The notes beneath the pieces are model-generated. The model saw only the letters and a list, made by a program, of their open reading frames with translations. It had not been told where the DNA came from and searched no databases. From the NCBI GenBank assembly GCA_900095095.1, contig FMBT01000368.1, forward strand, positions 62,001 through 126,000: a DNA stretch of 64,000 bases. The letters are read 5' to 3'. This document shows positions 1 to 10,500 of the stretch, piece after piece; within the stretch, counting starts at the first letter, position 1; every line of letters starts with the position of its first letter. The stretch comes from Fragilariopsis cylindrus CCMP1102. Taxonomy: Eukaryota; Bacillariophyta; Bacillariophyceae; Bacillariales; Bacillariaceae. The position numbers and the translations under genes were made by a program.

Positions 1-1260
1 GCCTGGTGTTCTTAGTTGTCTTATGAGATTTTGTACCGAATCCAAACCTTGTTCAATTCGTAAGTCATTACACCCTATTCCCCCGTGTGATGTTGGTGAG
101 AATACTAGTACATGTGCATATGTTCTCAAAATTCCTATCTTGTTGAGTAGTGTTGGTATGTATTTCTTTTGTAGGTCGTGCAATTGATGTTCGCTGAGGT
201 GACACATGCTGAGTGGGTAGCCTACACTGCTTTGGAATACTGCTGAGTAGTGCACCCATGCACATCTGGGGGACATTGCTGAACAAGCTAGTTTCCTATT
301 ATGTGTGGCTGATGTTTTCGTTAGTCGTCCATGTTGTGCTTTCTGGTTTTTGGCTGTACCTTGTTCCGTACCTAGGCTGCGATAAGTTTTGTATGGTGAT
401 ATTGGTCTTATTACTACCTCTTTGTTGTTCAATCGATCTTGGATTGTAATTGTTATGGTGGATCTGCCGGTGCTATTACCGGTGCTCCATTCAGTCCAAA
501 CTGGTAAGCTAGTACTTGCGCAAAACATTTGTCTAAGTTCAATGCTCCCCCTGTTGCTCGTAATAAATCATTCCATAATTGTGCGTCGTGTTGGGTTCTA
601 ATGATAATATCATTTACTGTTTCCCATTCCTCTCCGTTGTTTGTGATGTTGTTGTCATCTACAAATCCTAGCATTCCTATTATAGCACTATAGAGTTTCC
701 AAGGGTCGGCATATTTGCATCCATGGCCAAACTTGTCATGTATATCAAATAGCAATGATACTAGTTTTGTCCATCCTTGTGCTGATGCTGCACTTCCTTG
801 TCCTGATCCGAAAGCTGGTGATTCATCTGAATGTTGGTATGTCTCCGATGATATTCCTACTCCTGTTTTAATTGCATATCTCGCCACTCGTAGTAGCTCT
901 CCCAATATTTTTGTTAGCTTCTTTGGCATTCCATACGATAGTAGGCACAAGTTGAGTAAGTGTACTAGTATCCTGTCGAAGCACGCTGTTGCATCATTGT
1001 TGAACTTGACTAATGTTGTTCTTGTTACCATCGATATTTCTGTTTGGGTTACGTCAACAAAAACTGGATCCATTGCTCTTCTGTTCGGTCTACATCCATA
1101 GACTCCCTTATTTATTAGATAATTGTCTTCGCAGTGTTGGTCCATTTCTCTAAAGCATAGTGAGAAAAGCAGGTTCAGATCACATTCATATAAGTGTATA
1201 ATTCTCAGTCTATGTATCCGTGGTACTCCTTCATCTTTTCCTAGCATGCATGTCAGTATG
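1..1260 (-). pseudogene. 3' part of the decayed LINE copy C, ORF2 reverse-transcriptase region
   Basis: Read on the minus strand this is the middle of a LINE ORF2: finger/palm region, the NDATACFDRI-type motif A, a GSGQGS motif and the FVDDNN catalytic motif, continuing to the region after the RT. It aligns residue by residue with about positions 860-1280 of the intact ORF2 of copy B (4558-11610). The frame is broken near 453, where an apparent one-base loss puts a stop after the 'APADPP' sequence, and the frame resumes further left. Its right edge at 1260 is exactly where the minus-strand ORF2 ending at 11723 breaks off, so this is the displaced 3' half of copy C, separated by insertion of copy B. 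The element continues beyond the window. Confidence 0.9.
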
Positions 1261-1274
1261 TATTCCCATCTTTT
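1261..1274. repeat. Target-site duplication, left copy (14 bp)
   Basis: The 14-mer tattcccatctttt occurs here and again at 11709-11722, immediately outside the two ends of LINE copy B. Both copies encode part of the same ORF2 stretch (residues KRWEYI on the minus strand) of the host LINE copy C, so the duplication arose from the target and not from the insert. Confidence 0.92.
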
Positions 1275-1403
1275 TTACTCTTTTCGTTTGGAATAAATTA
1301 AAACGCGCACCTTTGTTTACACATCTACTAAACTAACTAGTACTAAATCTACGTAGAATCTACGTAGAAATCTTCTGCCAACCTTTAAATTGAGGTGTCG
1401 ACA
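1275..1403 (+). promoter_or_regulatory. 5' UTR and presumed internal promoter of LINE copy B
   Basis: This stretch carries two CTACGTAG palindromes at 1349-1356 and 1360-1367, 11 bp apart. The same pair, with the same spacing, is kept in the decayed copy C at 17350-17357 and 17361-17368. LINEs need a promoter inside their 5' end, so conserved palindromes one helical turn apart are plausible factor sites; this role is inferred. Confidence 0.5.
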
Positions 1404-4289
1404 ATGGTTATCATGTCTAATACTATCCAAACAGGATGGGATTTTGACTGCATCGATAGCATCGTTGACAAACTGTCTGTAGGAACCAACTCAAACTTCA
1501 AAAAGAATGAAATTGTGACGAAAAATGATGGAGATTCGATGGCAACAAATTTCGAGAAAAAAAACGCACATAATACCAGTAGTATTGATGAAGAAGGATG
1601 GACGACGACAAGCCCAGGAAAGAAGAAACCAAAGAACAACAACAACAAAGCAGCATCCACTGAATCGATCATCATGACAATCGATGGAAATATAGACCAG
1701 CTTGAAATAGGAAATCGAAACAGAATCTACGTAACATCACCAGAAAGAAAGAACAGGTGCAACATACCGGACGTTAGAACGATTGAACTTGATTTTCAAC
1801 CAACCACACTGGCAGAAAGAAAAGAAGATAATGAAACAGTAAAGGAAATGGACACGACACAGGACAACGGAGAAGAAGAAGGCAACAACAAAACAAACGG
1901 ACAAAAAAATGGCAGCAGTACAGACAACAGTAAAGAAAAAGAAAAAGAAACAAATGGACAAGACGCAGGAAATAATGACGACAGTAACAGAAACAACAAT
2001 AGAAATGAACACGGAGGAAGAGGTGGAAGAGGAGGAAGAGGTGGACGAGGAGGAAGATCAGAAAGGAAACAAACTCCAAGCACAGAATGGGAAACGTATG
2101 ATTTCTCAATCAGTTTTAATCCCAAAACAATGGCAGGTAAAGATCCAAATGCAGAATTCCAAGCACTACTACAGGAGATGATGAAAAAGTCCCCAGGAGT
2201 TGCATTTCATCCAACAAATGAAGCAATGTTTCCTAAACCCAGTTCATTTACAACGATCCAAGGATATCCGAAAACAGAAGCAGACTTTAAAGATTTCTTC
2301 GAAGTATATGAAAATAAAGGATTAACAATCTTCAAAATATTTGTTAAAACTACAATGCAATATAATGAGCTGGAACTACGAAACAGTCTAATGAATTACC
2401 TAAGAAGCAACAACCTATGGATGTCAAGTGAACTAATATCTGAAAGCGTAGATGAAATGATAGGGTACATACAGTATGGGCATGACAAACTGGTGTGGAG
2501 ACCTGATTGCGAAAAGAAGATTAACAATGCAATGCAAGCACTAATTCAAAGTGAATCAATACCAGAAGCATTGAGATTAAAAATACGAGGATTGAAGAAA
2601 GGAATCCATGTACGAGTGGCAACAGGCACGGTAAGAGGAGGCACAAGAAATGATCCAGTAATGTGTGAAGGATTAGTACTGCGAACAACCAAAGTACAAG
2701 CAAGAGCATGTATCGAACTACTAGGATTATTAGATGACAATATTTTAGGAAACTTCTATAGTATCATACCAAGAGGAATTGATAAAGAACTAGGACCACA
2801 ACAATATGGAGAATATCTCAGAACAAACAATGACATGCTAAATACTATTCGGTCAATAGCTGTGGTAAACTGGCCGGAAGAATTATTCTATGAAAAATAC
2901 AATCCGGCAATGGGAGTAACAGGAACAGTAGCAATACAAGTAGACAAACTATTACTCAATGTATGGCACTGCGTAGCAATCGAAAGGACCATGGAGACAA
3001 CGACCAAAGGAAAATACCTTCTACTGTTCAGAGATCAAGACATGGAGAAAGCAAAAGAATCGATAGGCAACTTGATTGAAGCATTTGGTAGAGCAAGTGG
3101 CAGAAAATGTGCGAAACTAGCTCTGGAAAAATTCAATGAATATCCAGAATTCGATAGCATTCAAAGAGTATCAATGTCAGTTCACTCAAAAGCAATGAGA
3201 ATTAGAGCAATGCTAGAATCGACAACAGGTAAAAGAACAACCAAAACAATCAAGAAAACACCAGAACAGAAATTTCTCTTCCATGTACCACAAGAATTAC
3301 AGCAACAACTATCGATACCAAATCAAACACCAACATATAGTAATATAGTAGCAAAACAAAACACGACACCAAAGAAACAAATAATGATAGCACAACCCAC
3401 ACCACAACAGAAATCGCAACCAATGTCACGACAACAGACACCATTGACTCAGATAACACCACTATCAACACAAGCATCACCAGATGCGCGGACAGTAGCA
3501 ACAGCAAACTCGGGATTATCGAATGATCAACAGACAATAGCAACAATGATGACTCAGATGACACAGATAACAACACAGTTCAACGAAATGGAGAAAGAAA
3601 GAATAATGAGAGAAGATAGAAACGAGATGAAAAGGCAGGAGCGCGAAAACCAAGCTGAAGAGAAAAGAGAAGAAAGAGACGCAAGAATGGAAGAGATTAG
3701 ATTAGAAACAGAAGTGAAACGACTAGAAACAGAAACAAAAATGAACAGAGCTGAAGAGAAAAGAGATGAAAGAGAAGCAAGAATGGAAGAAAAGCGATTA
3801 GAAGCAGAGACAAAGCTGTACTCCTTTATGCAAACAATGATGACATTTAATATAAACAAGAATAACAATCAAGGACAAGTGCCAGGTACACTGATAACAG
3901 GAACTACAGAACAAACAAGTGCACTCACAAACAGTATTGCGACAACAAACACAGCAACCTCATCAGAAAAAAGACCACTATCACAACTATCTAACGACAA
4001 TGAAGAAACAGAAATGGAAGATGTTAATACAGTAATAGGAACACAAGAAGAAAATGAGGAAGACCTGCTGTCGATAAAAAGAAACAAGCCATTGCCCAGA
4101 CAAGAGGAAGTAGTGCAAGATGAAATCAACAATGATATGGAATTGGAGACAGAAACGGATGATCGAATCAACAACAATGATAAAGATACAAATAACAACG
4201 ATACAGGATCATTCACAGAGGGGTTTAACAACCAACAGTTCAAATTAACAGAAAAAGTCACTCCTCAAAAGGGAGTGAATCAACAATAA
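1404..4289 (+). CDS. LINE copy B ORF1, gag-like nucleic-acid-binding protein (961 aa)
   Basis: The ATG at 1404 is chosen because the homologous ORF1 of copy C starts at the same methionine; an in-frame GTG lies three codons upstream. The N-terminal 200 residues are charged and low in complexity, followed by an RGG box (about residues 203-219, repeated GGRGGR) of the kind that binds RNA. A folded-looking region of about 400 residues follows, best conserved with copy C, with no domain I can name. Residues about 728-807 form a charged coiled coil built from two near-identical heptad-rich repeats (KREERDARMEE type). The acidic tail ends just before ORF2. By analogy with LINE ORF1 proteins it should coat the RNA and multimerise; this is inferred from layout and composition. 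Confidence 0.88.
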   Translation: MVIMSNTIQTGWDFDCIDSIVDKLSVGTNSNFKKNEIVTKNDGDSMATNFEKKNAHNTSSIDEEGWTTTSPGKKKPKNNNNKAASTESIIMTIDGNIDQLEIGNRNRIYVTSPERKNRCNIPDVRTIELDFQPTTLAERKEDNETVKEMDTTQDNGEEEGNNKTNGQKNGSSTDNSKEKEKETNGQDAGNNDDSNRNNNRNEHGGRGGRGGRGGRGGRSERKQTPSTEWETYDFSISFNPKTMAGKDPNAEFQALLQEMMKKSPGVAFHPTNEAMFPKPSSFTTIQGYPKTEADFKDFFEVYENKGLTIFKIFVKTTMQYNELELRNSLMNYLRSNNLWMSSELISESVDEMIGYIQYGHDKLVWRPDCEKKINNAMQALIQSESIPEALRLKIRGLKKGIHVRVATGTVRGGTRNDPVMCEGLVLRTTKVQARACIELLGLLDDNILGNFYSIIPRGIDKELGPQQYGEYLRTNNDMLNTIRSIAVVNWPEELFYEKYNPAMGVTGTVAIQVDKLLLNVWHCVAIERTMETTTKGKYLLLFRDQDMEKAKESIGNLIEAFGRASGRKCAKLALEKFNEYPEFDSIQRVSMSVHSKAMRIRAMLESTTGKRTTKTIKKTPEQKFLFHVPQELQQQLSIPNQTPTYSNIVAKQNTTPKKQIMIAQPTPQQKSQPMSRQQTPLTQITPLSTQASPDARTVATANSGLSNDQQTIATMMTQMTQITTQFNEMEKERIMREDRNEMKRQERENQAEEKREERDARMEEIRLETEVKRLETETKMNRAEEKRDEREARMEEKRLEAETKLYSFMQTMMTFNINKNNNQGQVPGTLITGTTEQTSALTNSIATTNTATSSEKRPLSQLSNDNEETEMEDVNTVIGTQEENEEDLLSIKRNKPLPRQEEVVQDEINNDMELETETDDRINNNDKDTNNNDTGSFTEGFNNQQFKLTEKVTPQKGVNQQ

Positions 4290-4557
4290 AGGCCCATTAA
4301 ATGCCTTTCTATCGAAACAACATGACGACAAAACAAAAGAAAATACAAAAGAAAGAACTCAAGAAAATATCAATAGACAAACAGGAGAACAATCAAACAA
4401 TACAAACAATGAGCCTGACAAACTCTCGGAAAGCGAATCAACAGGTGGAAAACCAACCAACATAACAGAACAATTATCAAGAACAACAACAGCGTTCATA
4501 CCAACAAAAATACTGAAACAAAGAGCAAACACAATCAAACCAGAAAGCATCAGAAGA

Positions 4558-7500
4558 ATGGACGAACCACTACCACTAGAAAAGAGATTAAACCTGCTGA
4601 AAGAGGCAATAACAAAGCTCAAAGGAATTCGTACAGTAGCACAAGATACTACCAGAATAACAGGTTATATTGCCAAAACTGCCCAAGACTCCGATGATGA
4701 AGATAGTGATGAAATAGAAAATGAAGCAGATACAAGCACAAGAAACAGTAGGATCAACCTCACGGAAAATGAGGAAGTGACTCTAACTCCTGATCTTCAA
4801 ACCACACCAGAAAATAGGGATGCCCTCAACAAAAATGAGGGAGCGCCTATAGTACTGGTTGAAACGGTCAATGAAGAAGAAGAAATAAGAGAAGAAATAG
4901 AAGAAAATAATATTAAAAAGAAGCGAAAAGAAGTAGAAGAAGACAAAGACTATGAACTCTACTTCATATCAAGTGACGATGACAACGAAGAAGCAGCAGA
5001 AGAAGAAGAAGAAGAAACCGAAACAGAAGAAAAAGAAGAGGAAAAGAAGAATGATAATATCAACACGGATAAAGAAACAACAACAAAGACAACAACAAAT
5101 AGAATGAAAATTACAAAGGAAAATACACCATTCGGTCATGTATGTGATGACATTGCAATTGACAATGACACACCATATGTAAGGGTATACTGTCAGAATG
5201 TTAGCGGAATATTTGATAAAGAAGGGATAGGATTAGATTCAGCGTTCAAAGAAATAAAACAAGCAGGAGCTGATATATTTACATTTAATGAGACACATGG
5301 CGATGAATCGAATGCACTAGCAAGAAGAGCATTAAGGCTGTCTAAACAACGAATGTGGAGAAACAACAATGAAGATTGCAAAATAGTACACTCATCATCA
5401 ACAGCACCAGTACTTAGTTTCACGAAACCCGGTGGAAATTTAGTAGGCGTCACTGGATCACTAGTAGGAAGAATTAGAGAAACAATAACTGATCCGTACG
5501 GAAGATGGTGTGGGTATACGCTAATAGGTAGAGATACGAAAGAAATAATGGTACTCACAGCATACAATGTATCACAGTACAAGAATGCAAAAGTAGGAGA
5601 AGACACATTATTCAATCAACAAACAGCACTGTATAAACTCAATAACATCAGAGAACCAGATCCAAAGCAAATTTTTATTGATGATCTAACAACACTAGTA
5701 AAGAAAGCTAGGAGTGAAGACAAAGATATCATACTAACAGGAGACTTCAACGAGCTAGTAGGAGATGATCCAAGGGGAATGCTGAAGGTCCTATCTGCTG
5801 GTTGCCTCACTGATACACATGAACACCAACATGGAACAGTAGAAATATCAACATACACAAGAGGAATAAAACGACTAGATTATGTATTTGTAACACCAAG
5901 ATTAGTCAAACACATATTAAGAAGTGGATATGAACCATTCCACAGTCGAATTGCATCGGATCACAGGGGGTACTTTGTGGACTTTGCACAAGCAGGTCTA
6001 TTTGACAGAAAGCTACCATCTATCTTCTCAGCATCATCAAGAGCAATCAGAGGAACGCATCCAAGTAACATAACAAAGTATGTTGAATACTTACATGATT
6101 ATCTTGAAGAGAGGGACATATACAGGAAAGTAAAGGAGCAACGATACTGGTATGAAAAAGATAAATTAGAAAAACTAGACAGAGCAATAACAAGAGGAAT
6201 GCTGGAAGCAGAAGATCAATGCAGAATTTTCCATCGCGAACCATGGTCAAAGGAAGTGAATGAAGTAATGACAACAGCCAATATACTGCGAGTTCACCTA
6301 TCAAGTCTAAGGACCAACATCGACTGCAGCAATCAAATACGTCAAAAGCAAAGACTATTAAAGAAAGAAATAGAACTACCACCGGAAATAAAGGAAACAA
6401 TGATAGCTCTACGACTAGCACAGAAGAAATGCAGACAACTGATAGAGAAGAGAAGAAAAGATACAACAGCAATAGAAGATGAACAAGAGGCAGCGTTTGT
6501 AGCAATGAATCCGGAAATGGATGCTAAACGTGCAGCACAAATATTCCAAAGGGCAAGAGATACAAAAGAAATGATGTCAGAGTTACCATCGAAGATGAAC
6601 TGCCCGGGAGGAATATCAGCAATACTTGTACCACTACCAAAAGAGGGAATTGAACTAGAATATCAAGTAATCACGGACGGATCGACTATCGAACAAGTAA
6701 TACTACAGAGAAATATACGACACTTCAGACAAGCAGAATTCACACCATTGGCAAATCCACAAGTGATAAAAACATTAGGATTTGGGGCAAACACGATTAG
6801 ATCTGAACAGCTACTGGAAGGAACGGATGATCCAAGTGATATAACAGACGATGAGTGGTCAAGATTCCTGTTAACATCAATGAAAAGAAATTCGGAAGAA
6901 CTAAAAATAGAGATAACAGCAGAGAAAATGATGGAGAAGTATAGAAGATGGAAAGAAAGGACAAGCACATCACCATCAGGCAGGCATCTGGGACACTTCC
7001 ACGCACTATTCCAACCACTGAAAGCGAAAAATAAGGAAGATAGAGAAAGATTGGAAGAAATACGAGAAGAGTTAATTGAACTACATGCAATCATGCTACA
7101 AACAGCATATGATAATGAACACGTATACAAAAGGTGGGAGTACATCATCACATGTATGCTTGCCAAAGAATCCGGAATACCAAGAATACATAGACTAAGA
7201 GTGATACACCTATATGAATGTGATTTGAATTTATTATTCTCAATATTCTTCAGAGAATTTGATCAACACTGCGAGGATGGGTTCCTCATCAACAAAGGGG
7301 TATATGGGTGCCGACCAACAAGAAGAGCCATTGATCCAGTATTTGTGGATGTGTCGCAGACAGAACTGGCAATGATAACAAGGAGAACACTAGTCAAATT
7401 CAATAATGACGCAACAGCATGTTTTGATAGGATACTAGTACACTTGCTCAATCTGTGCCTACAGTCATTCGGAATGCCAAAGAAGCTAACAACATTAATA

Positions 7501-10500
7501 GGAGCACTATTAGAAGTAGCAAGATACGCAATCAAAACAGGGATAGGAATATCTAAAGAAACCTACCATCATTCAGATGATTCACCAGCATTTGGATCGG
7601 GTCAGGGCAGCGGCGTATCAGCTCAAGGATGGGGCAAACTAGTGTCGAAATTGTTTGATATTCATGACAAATTTGGACATGGATGCAAATATGAGGATCC
7701 GTGGAGACTATATACTACTATAGTAGGAATTTTAGGATTTGTAGACGATAATAACATCACAAACAATGGAGAAGACTGGGAAACCACAAAGGACATTTTG
7801 AAGAGGACGCAACATGACGCACAGCTATGGAATGACTTGCTAAGAGCGACGGGGGGAGCGCTAAATCTAGAGAAGTGTTTTGCTCAAATCATAGCAACAC
7901 ACTTCAGCTTAGAAGGAGCACCAGTAATAGCACCAGTAGATCCATCCTTAACGATAACGCTAAAAGACAGATTGTACAACAAAGAAGTAGTAATACGACC
8001 AATATCAGCGTACAAGACATATCGCAGCCTAGGAACAGAACAGGGAATAAGTAAAAATCAGACACAGCAACATGTTAAACTGACAAAGACGTCAGGCATA
8101 CATCAAAGAAAGCTAGCTTGCTCAGCGATGTCACCAAAATGTGCATGGGTCCACTATACAGCAGTGTTTCAAAGCAGTGTAGGATATCCACTGAGCATGT
8201 GCCACTTAAGTCAAACGCAACTACACGATCTGCAGAAGAAATATATACCCACACTGATGAGTAAGTTAAGGATAGCACGGACACATGCACATGTGTTAGT
8301 ATTTGGGCCAAGATCATATGGAGGGATAGGATGCAATGATCTGAGAATCGAACAGGGACTAGATGCAATACAGAATCTAATTAGACAACTAAGAACACCA
8401 GGGTACGGAAAACAGGTTGCAACAGTCTTCCTTCGAACGTTTCAACATGCGTCAGGACTATCAAAGCCATTGCTACAGTATCCAGGGATAAGAGCACCTC
8501 ATCTTGAAGGACACTACTATGTACACATAAGAAGATTCTTAGCGAAGCACAGAGCTAGTCTAGAAATAGAATGCATACCAGAATCAATCGATGAAAGAAT
8601 AGGAGATACGTACATAATGGATGTAGTATGTGCACCAGAGGCGGCGCAGACATTGGATAGAAAGCAACTAACACATTACACGGATGCAGAAATCAATCAA
8701 ATTTACTACTGCAAGAGTTATCTACAAGTAAAAAGATTATCAGATCTATGCACAGCTGATGGAGCTTTCATAATACCATCCATAGCAAAAGGTGAAAGAA
8801 GCATACGACAATGTACATCTAAGCTGAAGGAAATAATACAGGAAAGACCTGGCGACCAATCGTGGACAGTGTGGAGAAAATTCTTAAAAACGCTATGCAA
8901 ACCAAGCACGAACCAAGGCTCAAACCCGGAATCAACTGCATCTAACCTACTTGAATCAAGAAGTGAATCACGACCTGAACCAGGATCCGAACCCAGACCC
9001 AGCTCACGAATCAACTTATCCATGGAACCAAGACCCGAATCAACCTCACTGGAAAATAGGGATACCCTCATAGAAAATGAGGGACTGCAACAGAGAAAAG
9101 AAGAAATAGACAAGGTCAGCATTGGAACGTTCATACTCAAATACTGGGTTGGAGTACCGTACAGAGGAATTGTAACTAACAATAAAGGCAAATACTACAA
9201 AATACTTTATGAAGATAATGATGTGGAGGAACTTAATCATACAGAAGTAGTAAAATACGAGAAAAAGTATAGAAGAGAGGGAAGAATAACAGGAGAAATA
9301 GGACAACGAATGAGACTTATAAAACCACTGGAAGATTGGCTTGTACTAGCCAATGATTCAGAACGATTGTGGCCATTCTATTACTCAGAAGACACAGACA
9401 CCTTATACAGAAGCTTTAGAAGGGACTGGCACAAGAACGGAGAATTCTATTACGACTGTCACATGATAGCAGACAATGATACATATAATTATGTACCAGA
9501 TGGAAATGTGGATAAATTGCCAGAGGATGCGTCACCAACAGATGTAATCGACACTGAAGATGGGTGGAGAATAGCAAATCATCACCCGGTGATACAAAGA
9601 CAGAAACAAGATGAGCAAATTGAAACTTTCATGGAGTATCTTATGTCACAAGAAGAACATGTATCACAGTACTACACTGAAATTAAATTCTTCACAGCTC
9701 CCATAACGATATATGAAATGATCAAGTCAATAAACAAAGTCAATATAGCAACAGATGGAGGAGCAATACAATTCAAGGGATCCTTAGGGTTTGTAATTGC
9801 AGATGAAGATGGAGAAATACTATTATCATGCTACGGACAACCATCAGGGAATGACCCACTATCTTTTCGATCAGAAATATGTGCTTTTCTCGCAGCAATA
9901 AGACTAGTAACACTGATGACAAAGTACTACAATAATATATTACAGTGTGATGAACCAATTCGAAGTAAAATACAAGTGTATACGGATAGTTTAAGCATGA
10001 TAAACAAATTGGAAGCATATGATGAATATCCTACAGCGCCACTAGCAACTGTGCTCAATTCGGAATGGGACGTATTGTCAGCACTACACAGGGCACTACA
10101 GTGGTTTCGAACTAAACCAAAAATCAACTGGGTGAAGAGTCATCAGGATGATATGGTGTTTGATAAAGAAGCAATGCCCCTAAATGCATACCTCAACTCA
10201 GAAGCAGACGAACTAGCAACAACAGGACTAAAACGACTACAGGAAAAGCCCATGGTACCGATGGATCCAGCAACAGCAATACAGTTTCACATCAATGAAA
10301 GAACAATAACCAGAGATTTCAAGAGAACAATACGAGAAATCATACAGTTAAAACCACTTAAAACCTACTACTGCAGAAGGTTCGAATGGAGTGATAACAT
10401 TTTTGACTTAATTGACTGGGATATATTCCGACCAGTGTATAAGAAATATTTGTCCACAAAAGGAATTCAGTGGATGCACAAATACTGTATCAAGAAACTA

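Noticed and set aside
213-1101. Plus-strand ORFs opposite the LINE fragment
   Set aside because: They are antisense shadows of the minus-strand LINE coding sequence.
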